A DNA stretch of 45,364 nucleotides from Rhodocyclales bacterium (lineage in GTDB: Bacteria; Pseudomonadota; Gammaproteobacteria; Burkholderiales; Rhodocyclaceae): positions 1-45,364 of the forward strand of contig JACPUD010000114.1 in assembly GCA_016192435.1 (NCBI GenBank). The letters are read 5' to 3'. Below, one piece after another: positions 17,035-24,845 of this stretch. The notes under the pieces were generated by a model, which was given only the letters and a program-made list of their open reading frames with translations, ran no database searches and was not told where the DNA came from. Each line of letters begins with the position of its first letter. Within the stretch, counting starts at the first letter, position 1. Made by a program: the position numbers and the translations under genes.

Positions 17035-18857
17035 TGGAATTCATAGTCCAGAACTTCGTGCCGCTGATGTTCGGCGGCCTGCTGCTGTTCCTCCTGACCG
17101 GCTTTCCGGTCGCTTTCGCGCTGGCCGCCACCGGCCTGTTCTTCGGCTTCATCGGCATGGAAGCCGGCATGTTCCCGCCCTCGCTGTTCCAGGCGCTGCC
17201 GCTGCGCATCTTCGGCATCATGCAGAACGACACGCTGCTGGCGATTCCCTTCTTCACCTTCATGGGCATCATCCTGGAGAAGAGCGGCATGGCCGAGGAT
17301 CTGCTGGAAACCATCGGTCAGGTGTTCGGCCCGGTGCGCGGCGGCCTGGCGCTGGCCGTGATCTTCGTCGGCGCGCTGCTCGCCGCCACCACCGGCGTGG
17401 TCGCCGCCGCGGTGATTTCGATGGGGCTGATCTCGCTGCCCATCATGCTGCGCAACGGCTACAACCGTACCATCGCCACCGGCGTGATCACCGCCTCGGG
17501 CACCCTGGCGCAAGCCATCCCGCCTTCGCTGGTGCTGATCGTGATGGCCGATCAACTCGGCCGTTCGGTCGGCGACATGTATGCCGGCGCGCTGGTTCCC
17601 GGCCTGCTGCTGGTGGCCTGCTACGCCGCCTTCGTGATCGTCGTCGCCATCGTCAAGCCGGCCTGGGTGCCGGCCCTGCCGCCCGAGGCGCGCATATACA
17701 AAGAGGCCAACGGCGCCTCCGGCCACAAGTCGCTGCTGCTGCTGATGCTGCTTGCAGCCGCGGCGGGCTACGGCTGGAGCCATGTGCATGATTCGATAAT
17801 CGGTGCCTGGACCGGTCGTGAGGATCCCGCGCCGGCCGATGAAGTGCTGATCCTGTCGATGACGATATCCTCGTTCGTCGCGCTCGGCCTGGCGATGCTG
17901 AACCATCTGTTCAAGTTCGGTCTGCTCTCGAAGCTCTCGGAGCGCGTGACCTTCGTGCTGATACCGCCGCTGGTGCTGATTTTCCTGGTGCTCGGCACCA
18001 TCTTTCTGGGCCTCGCCACCCCGACCGAGGGCGGCGCCATGGGTGCGCTCGGCGCCTTCATCATGGCGTTGGCACGACGCAAACTGGAGCTGAGACTGCT
18101 CAAGGAGGCGCTCGAAAACACCTCCAAGCTGGCCATTTTCGTGCTCTTCATCCTGATCGGTTCGACGGTGTTTTCCTTCACCTTCAATGCCGCCGATGGC
18201 CACATCTTCGTCGAACACCTGTTCAGCAAGCTGCCGGGCGGTGCCATGGGCTTCCTGATCGTCGTCAACCTGCTGGTTTTCGTGCTCGGCATGTTCATCG
18301 ACTTCTTCGAGATCGCCTTCATCGTCGTGCCGCTGATCGCCCCGGTGGCGGAGAAGATTCTGCCGGCCCTGTTGCCGGCGGGCAGCGATGCGCTGATCTG
18401 GTTCGGCGTGGTCATCGCCATGAACCTGCAGACCTCCTTCCTCACGCCGCCCTTCGGCTTCGCGCTGTTCTACCTGCGCAGCGTCGCCGCCAAGAGCGAT
18501 TACAACGACCGCGTCACGGGCAAGCGCATCCCGGCGGTCACCACCAACCAGATCTACAGCGGCGCGATTGCCTTCATCGTGCTGCAAGTGATCATGATCG
18601 CCGTCGTGGTGATCTACCCTAAGCTGGTACTCGGCAGTCTCGACCAGGCGCCGGCGGCCAACGTGCAGGACATCCAGCTCGAAATGCCGCCGCCGGTGGA
18701 CCTGGAGACGACGGCGGAAGAAGGTGAACAGCCTGAGTCGGGCGAGGCGGAGAAAGAGACGGATGAGGCGGAGCAAGAAGCGGCTGACGCGCAGGAACAG
18801 GCGGCAGACGACGATGCTTCCAAGGCCTTGCAGCAGTCCATCGACAAGGGCAAGTAG
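17034..18857 (+). CDS. dctM: TRAP transporter large permease (DctM), long form
   Basis: A 607-residue sodium-coupled permease with at least 12 hydrophobic segments. Conserved DctM segments are present: NDTLLAIPFFTFMGIILEKSG, ASGTLAQAIPPSLVLIVMAD, LATPTEGGAMGALGAF and NLQTSFLTPPFGFALFYLR. Ordinary DctM proteins have about 430 residues. This one has an extra central region (about residues 215-330) and belongs to the longer group found with 2-oxoacid-type binding proteins. The last 50 residues or so form an acidic Glu/Ala/Gln tail predicted to be cytosolic. Translation is coupled to dctQ, with AGAGGAAG before the ATG. Confidence 0.9.
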   Translation: MEFIVQNFVPLMFGGLLLFLLTGFPVAFALAATGLFFGFIGMEAGMFPPSLFQALPLRIFGIMQNDTLLAIPFFTFMGIILEKSGMAEDLLETIGQVFGPVRGGLALAVIFVGALLAATTGVVAAAVISMGLISLPIMLRNGYNRTIATGVITASGTLAQAIPPSLVLIVMADQLGRSVGDMYAGALVPGLLLVACYAAFVIVVAIVKPAWVPALPPEARIYKEANGASGHKSLLLLMLLAAAAGYGWSHVHDSIIGAWTGREDPAPADEVLILSMTISSFVALGLAMLNHLFKFGLLSKLSERVTFVLIPPLVLIFLVLGTIFLGLATPTEGGAMGALGAFIMALARRKLELRLLKEALENTSKLAIFVLFILIGSTVFSFTFNAADGHIFVEHLFSKLPGGAMGFLIVVNLLVFVLGMFIDFFEIAFIVVPLIAPVAEKILPALLPAGSDALIWFGVVIAMNLQTSFLTPPFGFALFYLRSVAAKSDYNDRVTGKRIPAVTTNQIYSGAIAFIVLQVIMIAVVVIYPKLVLGSLDQAPAANVQDIQLEMPPPVDLETTAEEGEQPESGEAEKETDEAEQEAADAQEQAADDDASKALQQSIDKGK

Positions 18858-18942
18858 TTCTTGAAGCGTAGTGTTGTAGTATCCGGCGACGGACCAGTCC
18901 GGCCCAGTCGTCATGTTTGAACCACATCGAGGAGATCAATAC
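18858..18942 (+). other. dctM-dctP spacer with a small dyad
   Basis: An 85-base gap in which CGGAC-CA-GTCCG (18890-18901) could form a hairpin. GAGGAG precedes the dctP start. Such a hairpin could protect a processed dctP message, which would give more binding protein than permease. That is a guess; no promoter was found here. Confidence 0.3.
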
Positions 18943-20055
18943 ATGGAACGTCGCAAGTTTCTGCAAAACGCCGGCATCGCCGGCATCCTGGCAGCCGGAG
19001 TCGCGCCGGCGGTGCGTGCGCAGACCCCTACCATCCGCTGGCGTCTGGCGTCAAGCTTCCCCAAGGCGCTCGACACCATCTTCGGCGCTGCCGACACCTT
19101 CTCGAAGGCGGTCAGTGATGCCACGGGCGGCAAGTTCACCATCTCGGTTCATGCCGGTGGCGAATTGATGCCTGCCTTCGGCGTGGTGGACGGCGTGCAG
19201 CAGGGCACCGTCGAGTGCGCGCACACCGCCCCGTATTATTTCTTCGGCAAGGACGACACCTTCGCCATCGACTGTGCGATTCCCTTCGGCCTCAACAGCC
19301 GCCAGATGACGGCCTGGATGTACGAAGGCAACGGCTTGACCTTGCTGCGCGAGTTCTACAAGAACTACAACATCGTCAATTTCCCGATGGGTAACACCGG
19401 CGCCCAGATGGGCGGCTGGTACCGCAAGGAAATCAAGTCGCTGGCGGACATCAAGGGTCTCAAGATGCGCATCGGCGGCTTCGGCGGCAAGGTGCTGTCG
19501 GCCATCGGCGGTGTGCCGCAGAACATTCCCGGCGGCGAGATCTACCAGGCACTGGAAAAGGGCACCATCGACGCCACCGAGTGGGTCGGCCCCTACGACG
19601 ACGAAAAGCTCGGCTTCCAGAAAGTCGCCAAGCACTACTACTACCCGGGTTGGTGGGAAGGCGGTCCGCAGCTCTCGCTCTACGTCAACCAGAAGGCCTA
19701 CGACGCGCTGCCCGCCGACTACAAGGCAATCGTCGCCGCTGCGGCGTCGCATGCCCACGTCGTGATGCAGGCCAAGTACGACGCCAAGAACCCGGCTGCA
19801 TTGAAGCGCCTGGTCGCCAACGGTGCCAAGCTGCATGTGTTCAACAAGACCATCCTCAAGGCTGCCCACGATGCGGCGATGTCCCTGTACTCGGACCTGT
19901 CGGCCAAGAATCCGGCCTGGAAGAAGGTCTATACGGACTATGCCGCGTTCCGCGACGAGCAGCATCTGTGGTTCCGCTTCGCCGAAGCCGGGTTCGACAA
20001 CTTCATGCAGACCGGCCGCGGCGCCCCCGCCAAGGCGGCACCGAAGAAGAAGTAA
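18943..20055 (+). CDS. dctP: TRAP transporter substrate-binding protein, TakP-like
   Basis: A 370-residue periplasmic binding protein. The N-terminus MERRKFLQNAGIAGILAAG is a twin-arginine signal, with likely cleavage after VRA. The body matches the 2-oxoacid/lactate branch of DctP proteins: FPMGNTGAQMGGWYRKEI, EKGTIDATEWVGPYDDEKL and HYYYPGWWEGGPQLSLYVN. Closely similar segments occur in Rhodobacter TakP. The ligand is therefore probably a small 2-oxo or 2-hydroxy acid, possibly as a calcium or sodium complex; this is inferred. The ATG at 18943 follows GAGGAG. A strong terminator ends the operon. Confidence 0.9.
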   Translation: MERRKFLQNAGIAGILAAGVAPAVRAQTPTIRWRLASSFPKALDTIFGAADTFSKAVSDATGGKFTISVHAGGELMPAFGVVDGVQQGTVECAHTAPYYFFGKDDTFAIDCAIPFGLNSRQMTAWMYEGNGLTLLREFYKNYNIVNFPMGNTGAQMGGWYRKEIKSLADIKGLKMRIGGFGGKVLSAIGGVPQNIPGGEIYQALEKGTIDATEWVGPYDDEKLGFQKVAKHYYYPGWWEGGPQLSLYVNQKAYDALPADYKAIVAAAASHAHVVMQAKYDAKNPAALKRLVANGAKLHVFNKTILKAAHDAAMSLYSDLSAKNPAWKKVYTDYAAFRDEQHLWFRFAEAGFDNFMQTGRGAPAKAAPKKK

Positions 20056-20095
20056 GCCCGCATCGCTCCGGCCGGCAACGGCCGGCGTCAAGGAC

Positions 20096-20118
20096 AACCC
20101 CGCTGCGGCGGGGTTTTT
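20096..20118 (+). terminator. Rho-independent terminator of the TRAP operon
   Basis: Stem CCCCGC/GCGGGG with loop TGCG, extended by AA/TT pairs and ending in TTTTT. It lies 41 bases after the dctP stop. Confidence 0.9.
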
Positions 20119-20120
20119 CT

Positions 20121-20147
20121 TATGTCCGCGCCGGAAGCGCGGACATA
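20121..20147. repeat. Perfect 11-bp inverted repeat
   Basis: Arms TATGTCCGCGC and GCGCGGACATA around the 5-base loop CGGAA. It starts three bases after the T-tract of the terminator. There is no T-tract of its own on either side. Confidence 0.8.
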
Positions 20148-20162
20148 TCCCCTGGCGGGATT

Positions 20163-20200
20163 GCCGCGCTCCGCGTCTGCCCCGGCACGCGGAGCGCGGC
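20163..20200. repeat. Perfect 14-bp inverted repeat
   Basis: Arms GCCGCGCTCCGCGT and ACGCGGAGCGCGGC around a 10-base loop. It ends five bases from the stop codon of the leftward methyltransferase gene. It could mark the 3' end of that message, but no U-tract follows. Confidence 0.75.
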
Positions 20201-20205
20201 GCCCG

Positions 20206-21354
20206 TCAGCGCCGCGCGAGACGCCAGAGCGAGGTCAACTCCGCGGCACGCGCGGCGTGCAGCGGGTCGCTGCGATCTGCGCTGCGCGGATGGCTCGGCT
20301 TGGCATCGAGCCGTCCCACCAATTCCAGCCCGGCGGCTGCGATCGTCGCCAGCAGTTCCTCGCGACTGCGCAGGCCCAGATGTTCGGCAAGATCGGAGAG
20401 CACCAGCCAGCCCTCTCCGCCCGGTTCCAGATGTGCCGCCAGGCCGCCGATCCATCCCATCAGCATGCGACTGTCCGGATCATAGACCGCGCGCTCCAGC
20501 GGCGACGCGGCGCGGGCCGGCAGCCAGGGCGGATTGCACACGATCAGCGACGCGCGCCCCGGCGGAAACAGATCGGCAGCCATCACCTCGACCCGCGCCG
20601 CCAGACCCAGTCGCTCCAGGTTCTCGGCGGCGCAGGCCAGGGCGCGCGGATCCTGGTCGGTGGCGACGACGCGGGCCACACCGCGCTGCGCCAGCAGTGC
20701 GGCCAGCACGCCGGTACCGGTGCCGATGTCGAACGCCAGGTCGCAACCGGCGGGCAGCGGCGCGGCGGCGACCAGGTCGACATACTCGCCGCGCACCGGG
20801 GCGAACACGCCGTAATGCGGATGAATGCGCGCGCCGAGCGCCGGCACCGCGACACCCTTCTTGCGCCACTCGTGGGCGCCGATCAGGCCCAGCAGTTCGC
20901 GCAATGAAGCGACGAAGGGCCCGGAGGCGGGGCCATAGGCGGCGGCACACGCCTCGCGCACGTCGGGTGCCCGGCGCAGCGGCAGATGGTAATCGTCGTC
21001 GAAGGGCAGCAGCAGCATGCCCAGCGTGCGCGCCCGTTGCGACTGGGCCAGCCGGTAGCGGTGAAAGGCCTCGGCGGCGGTTGCCGGCGCCGCCGGCGCC
21101 CGGCGCGGCTTGCGCTCGATGCGCCGGGCCATGGCCTGCAGCAGTTGCCGCGCGTTCTGGAAATCGCCGCGCCACAGCAGCGCGGTGCCCTCGCAAGCGA
21201 GACGATAGGCCGCATCGGCGGTGATGCGGTCATCGGCGGGCACCACCTTGCCCGGCGGCGCTGCGCCGCCCTCCGAGTGCCAGCGGGCGCAGTGCACTGC
21301 GCCGTGCTCGGTCCACGAAATCACCGCGACTGGACTTGCAGCACTGACTGTCAC
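20206..21354 (-). CDS. Class I SAM-dependent methyltransferase
   Basis: A 382-residue protein. The C-terminal half is a SAM-binding Rossmann domain: motif I DIGTGTGVLAALLA, then VVATDQDPRAL and the catalytic-type NPPW in SLIVCNPPWLPA. The NPP[YFW] motif is found in enzymes that methylate N5 of glutamine or exocyclic amines of adenine/guanine, so the substrate is protein or nucleic acid. The N-terminal 190 residues include a SEGGAAPPGKVVPADDRI start and an Arg-rich helix region that I cannot name. The start is the ATG at 21354. Three 10-bp direct repeats lie 37-66 bases upstream. The gene is convergent with the TRAP operon. Confidence 0.85.
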   Translation of the reverse strand: MTVSAASPVAVISWTEHGAVHCARWHSEGGAAPPGKVVPADDRITADAAYRLACEGTALLWRGDFQNARQLLQAMARRIERKPRRAPAAPATAAEAFHRYRLAQSQRARTLGMLLLPFDDDYHLPLRRAPDVREACAAAYGPASGPFVASLRELLGLIGAHEWRKKGVAVPALGARIHPHYGVFAPVRGEYVDLVAAAPLPAGCDLAFDIGTGTGVLAALLAQRGVARVVATDQDPRALACAAENLERLGLAARVEVMAADLFPPGRASLIVCNPPWLPARAASPLERAVYDPDSRMLMGWIGGLAAHLEPGGEGWLVLSDLAEHLGLRSREELLATIAAAGLELVGRLDAKPSHPRSADRSDPLHAARAAELTSLWRLARR

Positions 21355-21390
21355 GTGCGGGGCCTGACTCGAAACGACACGGTGATTACC

Positions 21391-21420
21391 TCGACGGAGC
21401 TCGACGTAGCTCGACGTATA
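21391..21420. repeat. Three tandem 10-bp repeats upstream of the methyltransferase gene
   Basis: TCGACGGAGC, TCGACGTAGC and TCGACGTATA follow each other without gaps. The 10-base period equals about one helical turn. The location, 37-66 bases before the methyltransferase start codon, suits a regulator-binding site. No known regulator is recognised. Confidence 0.6.
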
Positions 21421-21444
21421 GGGGTGGGGCGCGTGCCAGGTCGC

Positions 21445-21466
21445 CGCCGTAGCGCCAGCGCCAACT
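21445..21466 (+). repeat. Dispersed 22-bp repeat, copy 4 (exact, intergenic)
   Basis: CGCC followed by the exact core GTAGCGCCAGCGCCAACT. It lies between the methyltransferase start and the pmbA stop, 10 bases beyond the latter. Confidence 0.85.
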
Positions 21467-21476
21467 CTTGCCGGCG

Positions 21477-22814
21477 TCAGTTGCCGGCGATCGTCATGCG
21501 CTCGACCAGCATCGAGCCGACCTGTTTCGAGCCGCGCACCTCGATGTCGTTGCCGATGGCGGCGATGCCGCGCAGCATCTCGCGCAGATTGCCGGCGATG
21601 GTGATCTCCTCCACCGGATAGGCGATTTCGCCGTGTTCCACCCAGTAGCCCGCGGCGCCGCGCGAATAGTCGCCGGTCACGTAATTCACGCCCTGGCCGA
21701 GCAGCTCGGTCACCAGCAGGCCGCTGCCCATTTCGCGCAGCAGTCCCTGGAGGTCGTGGCGTCCCGGCTGCACCAGCAGGTTGTGCGAGCCGCCGGCATT
21801 GCCGGTGGTGGCCATGCCCAGCTTGCGCGCCGAGTAGGTGGACAGGAAGTAGCCTTGCAGCACGCCGTTCTTCACCACCTCGCGGTCGTGCGTGGCGACG
21901 CCATCGTCATCGAAGGGCGAGGAGGCGAAGGCGCCGCGGATGTGCGGGCGTTCGCTGATCTGGACGAAGTCGGGGAAGATCTGCTGGCCCAGGCTGTCGA
22001 GCAGGAAGGAGGTCTTGCGATACAGCGAACCGCCGGAGATGGCATGGACGAAGCTGCCTATCAGTCCGGCCGCCAGCGGCGCTTCGAAAATCACCGGGCA
22101 CTTGCGCGTCTTCAGTTTGCGCGCACCGAGCCGGGCCAGCGCACGCCGCGCCGCGTAGTCGCCGATGCGGGCGGCATCGGGAAACTCGTCCGCATTGCGC
22201 CGCGTCGCGTACCAGTCATCGCGCTGCATGTCCTCGCCTTCGCCGGCGATCACCGAGCAGGAGACATAGTGGCGCGAGGTGGCGAAGCCTCCCATGAAGC
22301 CCAGGCTGTTGGCCGACACGAATTGCGACTGTTGCGCCGACACGGTGGCACCTTCGGAGTTCTTCACCATCGGGCTGACATCGAAGGCGGCCTGTTCGCA
22401 GCGGCGCGCAAGCTGCATGGCGTCCTCCACCGAAATATCCCAGGGATGGAACAGATCGAGGTCCATGCCTTGCGTCGCCAGCAGCTTCGCCTCGGGCAGG
22501 CCGGCGCAATCGTCCTCGGCGGTGAAGCGGGCGATCGACAGCGCCGCCTCGACCGAGGCCCTGACCGCCGCCGGCGAAAAGTCGGAACTGCTGGCATGGC
22601 CACGTCGCTGGCCGAGGTACACCGAGACGCCGAGCCCCTTGTCGCGGTTGTACTCGATGGTTTCGACCTCCTGCCGGCGCACGCTGACCGACTGGCCGAA
22701 ACCCTCCGAAACATCGACCTCGCAAGCGGTCGCGCCCTTGCTGGCCGCGTGGTCGAGAACGGACTGCGCCAATGCGCGCAACGCCTCTTGAGAATGAGCG
22801 AAACCTTGGGACAT
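21477..22814 (-). CDS. pmbA: Metalloprotease PmbA/TldE
   Basis: A 445-residue TldD/PmbA family protein. With TldD it forms a protease that degrades unfolded peptides and matures small modified peptides. In E. coli the metal site lies in TldD and TldE/PmbA lacks it. Family segments present include VETIEYNRDKGLGVSVYLG, CPVIFEAPLAAGLIGSFV, GVLQGYFLSTYSARKLGM and GNAGGSHNLLV. The length matches PmbA. No HExxxH motif is visible, as expected for this subunit. It is divergent from darP, and the two start codons are 76 bases apart. This pairing is common in beta- and gammaproteobacteria. Confidence 0.95.
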   Translation of the reverse strand: MSQGFAHSQEALRALAQSVLDHAASKGATACEVDVSEGFGQSVSVRRQEVETIEYNRDKGLGVSVYLGQRRGHASSSDFSPAAVRASVEAALSIARFTAEDDCAGLPEAKLLATQGMDLDLFHPWDISVEDAMQLARRCEQAAFDVSPMVKNSEGATVSAQQSQFVSANSLGFMGGFATSRHYVSCSVIAGEGEDMQRDDWYATRRNADEFPDAARIGDYAARRALARLGARKLKTRKCPVIFEAPLAAGLIGSFVHAISGGSLYRKTSFLLDSLGQQIFPDFVQISERPHIRGAFASSPFDDDGVATHDREVVKNGVLQGYFLSTYSARKLGMATTGNAGGSHNLLVQPGRHDLQGLLREMGSGLLVTELLGQGVNYVTGDYSRGAAGYWVEHGEIAYPVEEITIAGNLREMLRGIAAIGNDIEVRGSKQVGSMLVERMTIAGN

Positions 22815-22839
22815 GCGGGAACCCTTCGATTGGCGAAGC

Positions 22840-22845
22840 TATAAT
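22840..22845 (+). promoter_or_regulatory. Candidate -10 element (TATAAT) for darP
   Basis: A perfect TATAAT lies 46 bases before the darP start. No good -35 element was found at 16-18 bases upstream, so the promoter is only tentative. Confidence 0.35.
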
Positions 22846-22890
22846 CATATCCCACCGGGGGATACCGTCCCCCTCGCAAACTCCGGGGAC

Positions 22891-23451
22891 ATGACCGTGG
22901 ACGATATCGATAACGACGCGGACGAATATTCCGGCCCCAGCAAGTCGCAACTGAAGCGCGAAATGACCGCCTTGCAGGATCTCGGTGCGGAACTGGTGGC
23001 GCTGTCGAAGGAGCGCCTGGCGAAGATAGACATTCCGGAACGCTTGCGCGACGCCTTGCTCGAAGCACAGCGCATCACCAAGCACGAAGCCAGGCGGCGC
23101 CAGATGCAATACATCGGCAAGATCATGCGCACGGTCGATGCGGCGCCCCTGCGTGTGGCGATGGACGAAATCAATGGCGTGTCGAAAGCCGCCACGATTC
23201 GCCAGCACCAGTTGGAAAGATTGCGTACGCGGCTGATGGAAGACGAGGCGGTGTTCAGCGAAGTGGCCCGCGACTACCCCGGTGCCGACATGCAGCATCT
23301 GCGCCAGTTACGGCGCAATGCGCTGAAGGAAGCCCAGCAGGGCAAGCCGCCACGCGCCTACCGCGAATTGTTCCGCGAACTGCGCGCCCTCGAAGGCAGT
23401 GCCGCGGCGGACGACACGGCGAACGGCGCGGCGGACGACGACGCCGGCTAG
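22891..23451 (+). CDS. darP: Ribosome biogenesis factor DarP (YjgA, DUF615)
   Basis: A 186-residue acidic/basic helical protein that associates with late 50S ribosome precursors. The family core is present: PSKSQLKREMTALQDLGAEL, LREALL-like DIPERLRDALLEAQRI, RRRQMQYIGKIMR and LRQLRRNALKE. The start at 22891 (GGGGA ahead) gives the expected acidic head (TVDDIDNDADEY). A longer reading to 22813 overlaps pmbA and is not supported. The Ala/Asp-rich tail is variable. Confidence 0.93.
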   Translation: MTVDDIDNDADEYSGPSKSQLKREMTALQDLGAELVALSKERLAKIDIPERLRDALLEAQRITKHEARRRQMQYIGKIMRTVDAAPLRVAMDEINGVSKAATIRQHQLERLRTRLMEDEAVFSEVARDYPGADMQHLRQLRRNALKEAQQGKPPRAYRELFRELRALEGSAAADDTANGAADDDAG

Positions 23452-23457
23452 CGGCGC

Positions 23458-23730
23458 CTAGGCAAAATCCTTTTGCGGCGCGGGCGCCGGACTGCTGCTC
23501 GAGGTCAGGATGGTCAGCACCGCCTGCGCGTGTTCCGCCGCATCGCGCCCGAGGCCCGTCAGATAACCGCCGTCGACCAGGGTCAGCAGACCCTTGGCAT
23601 GCAGGCGCTGCGTCGCGGCGATGACTGCCGGATCGGCGGTCTTGTGCACCTTGATGCCATGCTGGCTGGTCTCCAGGTCGAAGCGGATCAGGGTATTCAG
23701 TTCATGGATCAGATCGGGCGTGTAGGGCAT
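23458..23730 (-). CDS. TIGR02647 family protein
   Basis: A 90-residue protein with the pattern of the TIGR02647 family, small proteins of unknown function in beta- and gammaproteobacteria: MPYTPDLIHELNTL, RFDLETSQHGIKVH, RLHAKGLLTLVDGGYLT and GRDAAEHAQ. The start at 23730 follows GAGG at seven bases. A longer form starting at 23766 lacks similarity to the family. The fold looks like a small winged-helix-type domain, but DNA binding is not established. It is convergent with darP, with six bases between the stops. Confidence 0.85.
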   Translation of the reverse strand: MPYTPDLIHELNTLIRFDLETSQHGIKVHKTADPAVIAATQRLHAKGLLTLVDGGYLTGLGRDAAEHAQAVLTILTSSSSPAPAPQKDFA

Positions 23731-23829
23731 GTCAAACCTCGCTCTTGAATGTACGGCAATGGACACATTCTAGCTTCCGGAGCCGCGAGCGCAGGCTTTT
23801 GCCCGAAGGAAATCTCCGCGGCCGGTGCT

Positions 23830-24771
23830 TCAAAGGCCGGGATCGGCGCCTTCGCCCTTCAACGTAGCCTCGACCATGCGCCGCGTCAACTGCGGGGCCA
23901 GCAGTTCCATGAAGTCGTATTCGTAGCCGCGCAGCCAGATGTCGCGGCGAAAGGCGATCCGCGTGGTGTTGCCCTCGAACAAGTGGGTGGCCGGCAGGGC
24001 GGCCAGCGCGGCGTCGCGCAGCGGGTCGAAGGCCATTTCGGCGATGATGCCAACGCCCAAACCGAGTTCGACATAGGTCTTGATCACATCGGAATCGATC
24101 GCGGTCAGCATCACATTGGGCCGCAGGCTCTGCCGCTCGAAGGCGCGATCGATGCGCGAACGCCCGGTGAAGGTCGCGTCGTAGGTGATCAGCGGATGGT
24201 CGGCCAGCGCCGCCAGCGTCAGCGGCTGGCGTTCCAGCAGCGGGTGCCCCCTGGGCGTCACCACCAGATGCGCCCACTGGAAACAGGGCAAGGTCAGCAA
24301 CTCGGCATGCCGGTCGAGTGCCTCGGTGGCAATGCCCAGATCGGCGCTGCCGTCCAGCACCCAGTCCGCGACCTGCAATGGGCTGCCCTGCTGGATGTGC
24401 AGGCGTATCTGCGGGTAGCGCTGGACGAAGCGCTGGATCACCGGCGGCAAGGTGTAGCGCGCCTGGGTGTGGGTGGTCGCGATCGACAGCATGCCGCTGC
24501 TTTCCGCGGCGTAGTCCTCGCCCACCCGCTTCATGTTCTGCGCCTCGGTCAAGATGCGCCGCGCCATCGCCAGCACGATCGATCCGGGAGCGCTCACGGC
24601 GATGAGGCGCTTGCCGCTGCGCTCGAAAATCGTCACGCCGAGTTCTTCCTCGAGCATGCCGATCTGCTTGGAGACCCCCGGCTGCGACGTAAACAAGGCC
24701 TCCGCGGCGGCTGACACGCTGAGTCCGCGCCGCTCGACTTCCACCAGGTAACGCAGTTGCTGGAGTTTCAT
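23830..24771 (-). CDS. cysB: LysR-type regulator of sulfur assimilation, CysB
   Basis: A 313-residue LysR regulator. The N-terminal helix-turn-helix reads VSAAAEALFTSQPGVSKQIG, close to CysB (MKLQQLRYLVEV start). The co-inducer domain keeps CysB landmarks: SIATTHTQARYTLP, LHIQQGSPLQVADWV, LTYDATFTGRSRID-like and DSDVIKTYVELGLGVGIIAEM. In CysB, N-acetylserine or O-acetylserine is the inducer and sulfide antagonises it. It is divergent from the sulfate assimilation operon, which is its expected target. The end of the protein is near the usual length. Confidence 0.95.
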   Translation of the reverse strand: MKLQQLRYLVEVERRGLSVSAAAEALFTSQPGVSKQIGMLEEELGVTIFERSGKRLIAVSAPGSIVLAMARRILTEAQNMKRVGEDYAAESSGMLSIATTHTQARYTLPPVIQRFVQRYPQIRLHIQQGSPLQVADWVLDGSADLGIATEALDRHAELLTLPCFQWAHLVVTPRGHPLLERQPLTLAALADHPLITYDATFTGRSRIDRAFERQSLRPNVMLTAIDSDVIKTYVELGLGVGIIAEMAFDPLRDAALAALPATHLFEGNTTRIAFRRDIWLRGYEYDFMELLAPQLTRRMVEATLKGEGADPGL

Positions 24772-24801
24772 GATTTGATTATATACCCGCTTCTTCTATC
24801 T

Positions 24802-24820
24802 AAATACATATTAAGTATTT
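24802..24820. promoter_or_regulatory. A/T-rich dyad between cysB and the cys operon
   Basis: AAATAC-N7-GTATTT lies midway in the 74-base divergent spacer, which is much more A/T-rich than its surroundings. CysB sites are A/T-rich and poorly conserved, so this is a candidate site for CysB, by position. It is 25 bases before the permease start. Confidence 0.5.
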
Positions 24821-24845
24821 TTCAGGCCTATATGAACTCGCTACG

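Noticed and set aside
16953-18914. 653-codon His/Gln/Arg-rich frame opposite dctM
   Set aside because: The composition is that expected from the complement of a membrane-protein gene; there is no ribosome site or homology.
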